Positions 55,766 through 64,000 of a DNA stretch of 64,000 nt are shown one piece after another (positions within the stretch are counted from its first letter, which is position 1; every line of letters begins with the position of its first letter). A program made the position numbers and the translations under genes. The notes beneath the pieces are model-generated. The model was not told the DNA's origin. It did not search any database and worked only from the letters and a program-made list of their open reading frames with translations. The DNA is from Apiotrichum sp. Y4204 (lineage: Eukaryota > Basidiomycota > Tremellomycetes > Trichosporonales > Trichosporonaceae), in contig JAMYHL010000033.1 in NCBI GenBank assembly GCA_025531455.1, forward strand, positions 186,001 to 250,000, given 5' to 3'.

Positions 55766-57283
55766 GATGGGATCGTGAGTGTTGCTTGAGATAGGAGGAT
55801 TGCCGGTGGCGGGTTGGGTGTGGAATCCGGGTGGTGACAAGCTGAGTCGAAGATAGAGACGAAGACGGAAAGTGAGAAAATGAGAAAAATGAGATGAACA
55901 AAGTCAACGATCAATGACTGTGCCGATGTATGAGTCAGGTGAGTGTCACGGCGCGAGATCTTTCACGGCGCAAGATCCTTGTCTGCTCGCGAGTCGATGA
56001 CTGGCTGTCGCTGTTCCGAGGTCCCCGAGGAGAGCGAGTCTGTGGCCCTGTGGCTCTGTGGCTCTGTGGGTGGGGTGGACATGTCTCGTGTCTCGCGTCA
56101 GTGTCATGGCTGGCATGGCTGGGGCTTGGGGCAGGGATGGATGGAAGGGACACAGTGCGGCGGACATGCACAGTGCTATGCACAGTTATGCGCGTCTGGG
56201 ACGAGCGTTTCAGCAGCTCAGCAGCCCAGCAGCGCCAAGTGTGTCTCGAGAGAGATACCAGTGAGAGACAATGGTCAGAGAAATCGAGGACAGTTAGGAC
56301 AGGCACGTTCGACCGCCGCCGCCGTTTTGCCATTCCCCATTGTCCTCTTGTGCCCCTGAGACGCATTGGTCGCCTATTGTTCTCCCGTTGCTGCCCATCT
56401 CCTTGCATGCGTGACGCGGAGCAGGTCGCGAAGGGTGGTCTTTGAGTAGTTAGTTACTACCACATGGTATGCCCGAGTCGTTCCGTGGCTCCGTGAACTG
56501 GTGTGTTGAGAGATGCTTGCAGAGGTGCAGTTGTAAAAGTCGAAGACGGTTGTTGTGTGGCGGCCGTGTGAGTGTTGGGGCGTGAGTGACGTGTTTCAGA
56601 ATGGCAGCAAGTTGGGAAACGCAGTAGAACAGCTAACATGCAACGGAAAAAGAGGAATTCTGACATCAGACATCCTGAACGTAAGTGGACGTGACTCTGT
56701 TCGATAAGACTTGCAGGGCAGAGCAGGACAGTATGGAGAAGATGGAAACCAACATCGGACATGCGGTTTCCGAGGGATTATGGATATGTTTCGGATGGCT
56801 TCGGCAACTTTGCGGTAAATTTCGGACGACAGCCTCTGGAAAGATGGAGAGGTGGGGAAGTTGATTGCCGGTCAATGCCGAGCCCTGTGCTGAACCACCT
56901 GTGGTGCTGGCCTGCTAGCTGCTGGCCGACCGGGTGTCTCGACTGCTTGTCGCCAATCGTCTCTCTCCCTGTCGCTCTCTCTCGCAATCTCTCCTCTACA
57001 ATTCCGTTATCACAGACACCTCGCATGCATCGGGAGCGGCGGGCCCGATAATGAAGAGACGAAGAGCGGATGTGTTCCCCGGTGCAGCCCTTACATGTGC
57101 CGGGACTTCGGGATGCAACCCCGAACTCCGCTATTAACCGTGTGGAGTCGTGTGGGGCCACGGGAGCCGAGATGGAGATGGGAATGGCATTGATATGGAG
57201 ATGGACCGCGCCTTAAGTATAGACACCGACGCACAGAGGTTGACAAGACCAAGACCAACCACATCTCCATCTCATTCACCACC
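55766..57283. promoter_or_regulatory. Divergent promoter region of monooxygenase and cyclase genes
   Basis: 1.5 kb between two start codons facing away from each other. Several overlapping open frames exist but none has family motifs. Co-regulation of the flanking catabolic genes from here is plausible; no regulator-binding motif is identified. Confidence 0.45.
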
Positions 57284-58421
57284 ATGACCCAGCAGAACAA
57301 GCCGCGCCCGTCGTTTGACTCGCTCCCGAGCGAACCGTACAAGAACGCGTGGGGGCTCTACGGCGCGGACGACGAGCTCGGCGCGCTCAACCTCCTCACT
57401 CCCGAGGTGATCAAGCGCGCGACGCAGGAGGCGACCCACGGAATCACGATTGGTCTCAAGTGGGTGGAAAGAATGAGTGAAGAGTGTAGCTGACCCATTC
57501 AGCCTTCCGCTCGGAGAGCCGCACGCGCCGTTCAACGCGACGCGCTGCAAGCTCACGCACAAGATCAACGCCAAGGGTTTTGCGAATGACGATGAGGTGC
57601 GTGGAGACACGAAAGCCGGCACTAACCTCCCAGCTCCACCTCAACACGCAGTCGTCGTCGCAGTGGGATGGTCTGCGCCACTTTCCGTACCAGGACACGC
57701 TCAAGTTCTACATGGGCGCGGTACAGGACGAGTTTACCGGCCCAAAGGCGACGGACCGTCTCGGCACGAACCGTGAGTGAGGGGCGGGCTCCAGCCAGAT
57801 TGGACAGCGGAGTCTATCCCCTTCTCGAGCCACGACAAACTCTGACTCGCAGACATGGCGCAGAAGGGTATCGTAGGGCGCGGCGTGCTCCTCGACTTTG
57901 CCGCGTGGGCCGAGAAGACGGGCCTCAAGTTTTCCCCGCTGGAAGACTACCGCATCTCAGTGGACGAGCTTGAGGCAGTCGCAAAGGACCAAGGAGTGAC
58001 CTTCCTTCCCGGTGACATTCTCGTTATCCGCACGGGTCTCGCAGGCGCGTACCGCGGCCTCTCGTTTAAGGAGCAGGAGGCGCTCGCTCCCGGACCGGGC
58101 GGCGCACCGGGGACGTTTGCCGGAGTTGAGCAGAGCGAGGCGATGCTGCGATGGCACTGGGACCACGCGTTTGCAGCCGTGTGCGGCGACACGTACGCTT
58201 ACGAGGCGTGGCCTGCCCAGCCGAAGGAGGGGACAAAGGTCAAGTTCAACCACGAGGTGTTCCTCGCTGGGTGGGGCATGCCGATTGGCGAGCTGTTTGA
58301 CCTCGAGGAGCTCAGCAAGCAGTGTGCGCGCCTGAACAAGTATGAGTTTTTGCTCGTTGCCGCGCCGCTTAATGTCGTTGGAGGGGTTGCGTCCACGTCC
58401 AACACCATTGCGCTTCTTTAG
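57284..58421 (+). CDS. Cyclase-family metal-dependent hydrolase (kynurenine formamidase-like fold)
   Basis: Exons 57284-57459, 57503-57596, 57634-57772 and 57853-58421 give 325 residues. Family blocks: WGLYGADDELGALNLLTPEVIKRA, GLNLPLGEPHAPFNATRCK, LNTQSSSQWDGLRHFPYQ (in bacterial cyclases this position carries the HxGTHxD metal motif; fungal members read TQSSSQWDG-RH), GVLLDFAAWAEK, GDILVIRTG, WHWDHAFAAVCGDTYAYEAWP and GMPIGELFDLEEL. Characterised relatives open amide or lactone bonds, for example in kynurenine, isatin or cyclic-imide breakdown. Fungal members of about 325 residues are common but largely untested. It lies divergent from the monooxygenase and convergent with the MmgE/PrpD gene. 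Confidence 0.88.
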
Positions 58422-58754
58422 AGGTCGTAGACATTGCATGCATGGAGAAGTTGAAGCAGTACCGGGAGTGTGGCCAAGGGAGTGCTTCACTGAAAAAGGT
58501 GTTTGGGACATTGGGTCATGGCTCCGTGGTGATGGGCACAAGCTGTAGCCACGACAGAGGAGCTCGGGTTTACAAGGCGTGTTTAGAAGATGTATCCCAC
58601 CTTGACACATTGCTTCAAAGAGCCACTCGGCAAGAGACACTCGGCTCGCCCGTCTCAACTACAGCAACAGTGATTGCCCCAATGCCTAGTCCCTGCCGAG
58701 CTGCCGTCGCACGTCCACATCAATCCCAATCTACTGCATATCCCAGTCTACAAT
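58422..58754. other. Convergent intergenic stretch
   Basis: Between the ends of the cyclase and MmgE/PrpD genes; no feature recognised. Confidence 0.5.
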
Positions 58755-59972
58755 CTAGAACGCCTTGACCATCTCCTTTGCGCCCTGCTCCCACGAGATA
58801 TCGGCAAGAAGAGAAGGGAGGTCGGCGCCGCAGCTCTTAATCTTTTCAGCGAGCTCCTCGTCCGTCGGGGGCCGGTTCGGCGCGCCGGGCGGGAGCGCCA
58901 TTTCCGTGCGGAGCACCTCGCCATCCTTGAGCGTAATCTCAATAACCACGTCTCCGTCGAGCAAGTTGTCGTTCGCCACATCCGTCTTGACAACCTCCAC
59001 AAGGTCCATGATCCGGCGCGCAGCCGGGCGCTGCACCATCGCATCGGTAAACTCCTCAAAGGCGGGATACTCGTCCAGAAGCGCAGTGGCCAAAGAGTAC
59101 TGCAGCGAAAACTTGCCCTCGAGCCCCGTCCGCGGCGCGTCGTAAATAAGCGGGTGGATGGTTCCCGCGGGAGTCGTGGCGGTAATCTTCGTAATCGCAT
59201 CGACGTCGATCCCGCCGCGCTCAGCCTTGAGCTCACGGATAGCCGCAATCGGGCGCTGCATCGCATAGCAGCACGGGAACATCTTGATCGCCAACCCGCC
59301 AGGAACGCCAGGTGTAGCGGGAACAGCGAGCGCGGCAGGGTCGCCGCCGAGCTTCCGGAGCCAGCTCTCCACCGCGGCCGGGGCGGCGGTCGCGCCCGCC
59401 TTGGCGAGGCGCGCAGCCCGCACACCCGCCTCAGCAGCCAGACCGACCTGGAGCGACTTGCCGTGCGTCCCAAACGCCTCCTGAACGCCGCCTGCCGCCG
59501 GGACAGCCAGCGCGATCGCCCGCGTGAGCTCGTCCTCGCTCAATCCAAACGCCACGCCAGCAGCGACGGCCGCGGCAGGCGCGCCGGCCGTACACGTAAT
59601 GTGCCAGCCGGCGGCGTAGTGACCCCATCCAAAGGCGGCGGCGAGGCGGGCAAATGTCCCCGCGCCGGCGAGGTAGGCGCGCGCGTCGCCGCGCGCGGCG
59701 AGAACAGCCGGGACGGTGACGACGGAGATATGCGTCGTTGTCTCGATGTGCAGGTCGTCAAAGTCGATAACGTGGGCCATGGCGGCCCAGCGCGCCGCCT
59801 CGGGGAGCTCGGCGGCGAGCACAATGTCCCGCAGGGGGTGCTTGCGCGCGGCGAGGGCGACGGCGAGCGTGTCCTTGAGTGCGCGGTCGGCGAGCGCGAG
59901 GTCCGCCGCGCTCGGCGTAAAGCTGTGTGCCCACCTGGCGAGGGAGCGCGCAATCGACGGGGTGACGGTCAT
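58755..59972 (-). CDS. MmgE/PrpD-family protein
   Basis: Single exon, 405 residues, a little shorter than typical 2-methylcitrate dehydratases (about 450-480). Family landmarks: the N-terminal all-helical domain with ALKDTLAVALAA, AAMAHVIDFDDLHIETTTHIS (the conserved D-DD--H catalytic block), RLAAAFGWGHYAAGWHITCTAGAPAAAVAAG, FGTHGKSLQVGLAAEAGVRAA, then the second domain with IKMFPCCYAMQRPIAAI. Members dehydrate methylcitrate, decarboxylate cis-aconitate (itaconate synthesis), or act in ring and imide breakdown. The gene is very GC- and Ala-rich. Side-by-side position with a monooxygenase and a cyclase argues for a role in a small-molecule catabolic route rather than the propionate cycle (inference). 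Confidence 0.88.
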   Translation of the reverse strand: MTVTPSIARSLARWAHSFTPSAADLALADRALKDTLAVALAARKHPLRDIVLAAELPEAARWAAMAHVIDFDDLHIETTTHISVVTVPAVLAARGDARAYLAGAGTFARLAAAFGWGHYAAGWHITCTAGAPAAAVAAGVAFGLSEDELTRAIALAVPAAGGVQEAFGTHGKSLQVGLAAEAGVRAARLAKAGATAAPAAVESWLRKLGGDPAALAVPATPGVPGGLAIKMFPCCYAMQRPIAAIRELKAERGGIDVDAITKITATTPAGTIHPLIYDAPRTGLEGKFSLQYSLATALLDEYPAFEEFTDAMVQRPAARRIMDLVEVVKTDVANDNLLDGDVVIEITLKDGEVLRTEMALPPGAPNRPPTDEELAEKIKSCGADLPSLLADISWEQGAKEMVKAF

Positions 59973-61703
59973 TATTGTGGGTGTTCTGGGATTCTAGGTA
60001 TTTGCGAGTTGAGAGGACCGACTTTATGAGCAAAGATGGAGCGCGTTGCGAACGACGCCCACTTTCCGAACTCCGGATTACCGCAGCCGAGCGCGAGCTG
60101 AGGGACGGCCGAGAGCGGAGCGGCAGGAGCGGGGCGGTGGGGTACTATACCCGCAGGAACGTACTTCCGACGCATGCACCGAGCTGTAGCGCGATACCGA
60201 GTCCATCTTCCGGATTGAAGGCGTGTCGAAGGTACAGTAGAATTGAGGTGGTGGATTGATGGTGGGGATTTCCGCTACGCCGAGATAACGGCCAACACTG
60301 GGAAAACCGGAAAACACCAATTCTGAGTGTCTCTCCGGCGTGCTCGTGTAGTGCGGCCCGAGTGCAAGCTCCCATATCTCAGCTGGGATATCATTCTTCG
60401 AAGCGTCACAAGTATCGCGACATCCAGTGAGACGAGGCGTGGAGTTGTGTGGGTGGAGCCGGCCATTGACCATCGAATATACCACTCTTGTCCTTATCAC
60501 GCACCCAAGCTTCCATGCTTCTCACACGGTTCCGACACATGCTTCTGACCTTCTGACCTTCTTGATCCCCCAGATTCGGTGCTTCGAAGCTTCGCACTCC
60601 ACAATGAGAGAAGCCAGTAGGGATCCAAGTGTTGTCCGTGGAAGCCCCAGCCTGCGGGGTTCGGATATGCCCGTCCTGGCGTGGATATCGCGAGATCAGG
60701 CGGACCACCGGTATCGGCACGATCGGCACATCGGCATCTTTCCATGTCCCACTTGGATGTCCCACTCGGAGCTCGGAGCTTCCGTGCGCACATGGCTGTG
60801 GGAACCTCGATGCAACCCGATGCACCCAACTGTATCTCGCACTATTCCTCTGGCTCACGGTTCACGTGCAGTAGCGAGGCAATATATCATGGTGGGTCTA
60901 GTGATCTATTCTAGAGATCCAGCTGCGCCTCGCCCTCGCCATTGTCTCGATCTCCAGTATACCATGTGACGAATGACGTCGGAAGATCGGAATGAAGTAA
61001 GTATACTTATGCTGCATGAAAGCCTGGGCACGAGACGACGGCGGCGCGCAGGCCACACGACCTCGATTCTATTCTATTCTATCCCATATCCCACTACTAC
61101 TCTTTCACTACCATCGATCTATCCCCGTTTCCCAGTGTCCAGTGGGACACACATCGAAGGAATGTAAGTTAGCACAGTATTTGCCATGCCCGCTGGCGCT
61201 GCCGCTGGCGCCCGCACCGAACCACAAGCCGAATCGCCAATGATCCATCCCCATATCACCGGACCGGAAGGGGGTCTCATGATCATGATCTCACTGACCA
61301 CTGACCACACACCTCGGGCAGGGAAGCAAGACACTTGTCAAACTCTCACACTTGGGTTCACTTGGCCACTTGGCCGGGCACGAGACGGCGGTACAGTACC
61401 ACTGATCCACTGACGCACTGATCACTAGATCATGGATAATACGAGCCCCCGGGTGATGCATCAAAGTGCGCAGCTTGGCTTTCCCACCGTCCGCACGACA
61501 GGTGCGCCCCGATGAAATGCTCTGCATCATCAGCTTCCTGGAAGAGTGGAACGCACTGGAATAGAATGAGAGAAACTACTACTGTATGCAGCACACGTCG
61601 TCTGTGAGATATATACCGGCCGGGAGTGGAGCGCCCATCCCCATCCCCCACCCACCTCAACTTCACCCATCAGACTACAACTACAACTTTAGCAATACTC
61701 ACA
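59973..61703. other. 1.7 kb intergenic stretch
   Basis: No supported gene. Divergent promoter region for the MmgE/PrpD and tandem-unit genes; a TATATA box at 61610-61615 precedes the latter. Confidence 0.5.
61610..61615 (+). promoter_or_regulatory. TATA box of the two-unit small protein gene
   Basis: GATATATACC about 90 nt before the ATG at 61704, followed by a CA-rich leader. Confidence 0.55.
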
Positions 61704-62104
61704 ATGTCCGACCAGGTACGCCGCCTTGTGTTATCGCCACTACTCACACCCCAGATGGCCACCTCTCCGCCCGCGGGCATCCCCCGCGAACACGTCCGGC
61801 AGACAAAGGGCCCGCGCCGTAACTCGTGCGAGGCCATGCCCGGTCTCATCGAGAGCACGCACCTCGCCCCACTCAACGAGGGCCTCATGTCCCCAGAGGT
61901 GAGATAGTAACTGTATGATCTTACTTACCTCAGCACCGGCACAAGACACTCGACTCGGGCTCTCCTCCTCCCGGGATTCCCCGCGAACATGTCCGCCCAA
62001 ACAAGGGCCCAAGGCGTAACTCGTGCGAGGCGCGGCCCGGACTTATTGAGAGCACGCACCTCGCGCCCCTCAACGAGGGTCTCGTAACGGATGACCGTAA
62101 GTAG
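61704..62104 (+). CDS. Small protein made of two 40-residue repeat units (three exons)
   Basis: Exons 61704-61715 (only MSDQ), 61755-61898 and 61934-62104 give 108 residues. Residues 9-48 and 63-102 are the same 40-residue unit, 36 of 40 positions identical: PP-GIPREHVR--KGPRRNSC, then EA-PGLIESTHLAPLNEGL. One unit sits in each of exons 2 and 3, so an exon was duplicated. The units differ at many third codon positions, so the protein sequence looks constrained. RRNS fits a basic-directed kinase site (R-R-x-S). The stop TAG overlaps a strong donor (C|GTAAGT at 62096); splicing to the CGTAG acceptor near 62148 would give a longer end, HKKQQGMHGGQH. I do not recognise the family. No signal peptide or membrane segment. 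Confidence 0.8.
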
Positions 62105-62537
62105 CAGAACACCTGGCCCCTCCGCTTTGGCTGACTGCGGGGACGTAGACAAAAAACAACAGGGAATGCACGGAGGCCAACACTGAACACAAGGAAATAT
62201 GGCAAATAACCCAGAAACTCCATACGATAGTCGTGTGAAGAAGAGATAAACGAAACAAGCAAATACGATCAGAAGAAAGAAGAAACACAAACATCAAGTT
62301 CCCCGCTCAGAAGTTATGAAACCCACGTAAACGACTGTCTCGACCGTCGCGGCAAACACCACGTCACGCATGCTGTACTATAGTTAGCCCCGCCTGCTGT
62401 AGTTGACAGTGTCGTCGAATGCAATCAGTGTCCGGTCCCGTGCAGAGAGTATAAATACATGGGCATGGACTGCTACAGCGCCACCCTATCCTTCTTTGTC
62501 ACTTCTCACTGCAGACTCTATCTTTGTCACGAGCACT
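62105..62537. other. Convergent intergenic stretch with an orphan TATA box
   Basis: Between the ends of the two-unit gene and the right-end regulator. TATAAATA at 62449-62456 on the plus strand, followed by a CT-rich run, points into the 3' end of the regulator gene, with no credible plus-strand gene behind it. Confidence 0.5.
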
Positions 62538-64000
62538 CTACAACTTCCCATTCTGCGCCATCTCGGGAACATCCTGCTTGCCACCGGGTGCCGGCGGCCA
62601 CGCACAGCCAAGATACTCCTTGCCCTCCGCCTTGTAACCCCCCGGGTGGAAGGTATACGTCTCGTGGCGGTTGAGCTCGAGGTTTTCGGCCTGCATTTTC
62701 GCGAGGACAAACTGCTTGCCGCGCTCCTTGAGTGCGCGGATGACAGTGTTGAGCTCGGCGTCCACCTTGGCCGAACCTGGTGTCAGATCAGGATCACCTC
62801 CAAGACTCACCAAACGTATCGCCCAGCTTCTCTAACCGCAGGCTCTCACGAATGAGCACCCGGCCCATCTTGCCCCACACCATGACCACTAACAAACCGG
62901 AGTCAAAAGTCGTCTCCTCATCACCGAGAAGGTAGATGACCCCCAGCATACGCCGCACAGCCGCGAGCGCGAGCTCGTTCGGGTCATCAAATGTGTTTGT
63001 GTCGTGCAGAAACATCTGCGCACCGCCAAGCATGAACTGCTTTGGAGTGTCAACAAAGCTGTGCTAGGCAAAGAAGCAGCGACTCACAAGCGTGCCTGTC
63101 ATATTTGTGATGCTCTTCCTCTCCGTTGTCGTCTGCACGCCTTTGAGCTCGGCGGGGAGCTGATCAGTATATGTCTCCAAGACCTTTGTAAGGAGGGTCC
63201 TTTCGCGCACAGCGCGCTCGCCATTGCCCCAGATGACATCGTAGCTTGCCGCAGATGCCGCGTGGGAGGTCATATCCACGGCCAGCTGGGAGCACCGGAA
63301 CAGAATCTCGATGGCCTTGAGGACTTGCCCCCTGACTATTAGCATCGCGACAGCAGAAGACATACAGTTCGGTAGGCTCCTTCACTGGCCGGCGGCACTG
63401 CATGAGATCAAACAGGGTCTCGTCGTCGTCCAGGTGGTCCCCAGGCTACCGTCAGTCATGATATCGCACACCACTCACAGCTTCGTACTCGGACCACGGC
63501 CGGGGCAGCGGCGTGCACGCCCAGTCGACGCCGAGGCCCGGCGGCCACTCCTGGCTGACCTGCGCACAGCGGTCGAGCATGAACACGCTCCAGCTGGGAG
63601 TGTGAGCAAGCACGCAATGTTGCTTCCTTACAAGGTGTAGATCCTCTCCGCGACCTCGATCTGTGACTTGGGCGGCCCGAGGTACACGATGGGGTGGCGA
63701 CGGAGGCGGCGGCACGGCATGCACTGCTCTCCGGGAATGAAACGCGAGCGGGGGATGAGGTGGAGGCCGCACATGATCGCAATGCTAAACGTCATGCCGG
63801 CCATTGTCGCCGCCTGCTGTGAGCTACATGAATGGGCGCCACACCCACCTCGCAGAACCGCGTCATGCTGTATAGGTAGCATGTCATGAGGAAGCCCGCG
63901 CGCGCGGCGTCAAGCAGGCGGTCGCACTGCGCCATCGCGTCACGCAGGTGGTCGTAAGCCTTTTTGTAGAAGCCTGCCGCACGGTCGCGCAGCGTCTGCG
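62538..64000 (-). CDS. Fungal-specific transcription factor, 3' part (gene continues past the window)
   Basis: Several short exons on the minus strand read as the middle homology region and C-terminus of a Zn-cluster type regulator. From the right edge: ARAGFLMTCYLYSMTRFCE, AATMAGMTFSIAIMCGLHLIPRSRF, AERIYTLWSVFMLDRCAQVSQEW (the conserved W-x-F-x-LDR block), DWACTPLPRPWSEYEA, AIEILFRCSQLAVDM, FMLGGAQMFLHDTNTFDD and a final exon ending at 62538. Helpful splice sites include the intron 62783-62813 (GTGAGT...CCAG). The DNA-binding end lies outside the window. It sits at the edge of the catabolic cluster and could regulate it, but the two-unit gene lies between (inference). Confidence 0.72.

Noticed and set aside
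58674..60029. 451-codon plus-strand frame opposite the MmgE/PrpD gene
   Set aside because: Antisense shadow, Arg-rich, without family motifs.
62449..62674. Plus-strand gene behind TATAAATA
   Set aside because: The 71-codon frame overlaps the 3' end of the regulator on the other strand and has no motif; kept only as an orphan promoter-like sequence.

Overview
The window looks like nuclear DNA of a filamentous-yeast basidiomycete. It is GC-rich, protein genes are cut by many very short GT-AG introns (mostly 34-60 nt, with CTNAC-like branch sites), promoters are CT-rich with occasional TATA boxes, and gene products are typically fungal. I infer a tremellomycete, perhaps Trichosporonales; nothing here (no rRNA or tRNA that I can recognise) fixes the species. 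I rebuilt gene models by joining open frames at consensus splice sites and checking phase, so exon borders are inferences.

Left end (1-10 kb): the 3' part of an actinobacterial-type M15/VanY peptidoglycan peptidase lies about 0.6 kb from a previously hidden two-exon gene for an 89-residue prepro-defensin (CS-alpha-beta type, Kex2 site). A 6.5 kb stretch without convincing genes follows, then a five-exon AIF/AMID-like FAD oxidoreductase. From 11 to 21 kb comes a metabolic block: a VOC/glyoxalase-like protein, a fungal-specific transcription factor with a damaged zinc-cluster start, a microbial-type poly(ADP-ribose) glycohydrolase-like protein, a divergent amidohydrolase/amino-acid-permease pair, and a phytanoyl-CoA dioxygenase-like enzyme.

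Middle (23-40 kb): a secreted DUF1996 protein, a ferric/cupric reductase with a His/Met-rich luminal segment, a 4.4 kb gene-poor stretch with an AT-rich island, a seven-exon membrane-anchored fusion of a nucleotide-sugar epimerase with an exostosin (GT47) domain, and a cytochrome b5/acyl-CoA dehydrogenase fusion that uses a GC-AG intron.

Right half (40-64 kb): three tandem same-strand paralogues encode single-pass membrane proteins with signal peptide, beta-rich ectodomain, one membrane helix and cytoplasmic tails carrying a shared PPxY block (two also carry NPF). Their intron positions and phases are identical. A fourth, unrelated single-pass protein and a 99-residue stress-type protein follow. 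Next is a likely catabolic cluster: a FAD monooxygenase whose nucleotide-binding glycine motif is encoded by a 12-nt micro-exon, a cyclase-family hydrolase, and an MmgE/PrpD-family protein. The window ends with a small protein built from two copies of a 40-residue unit and the 3' part of another fungal transcription factor.
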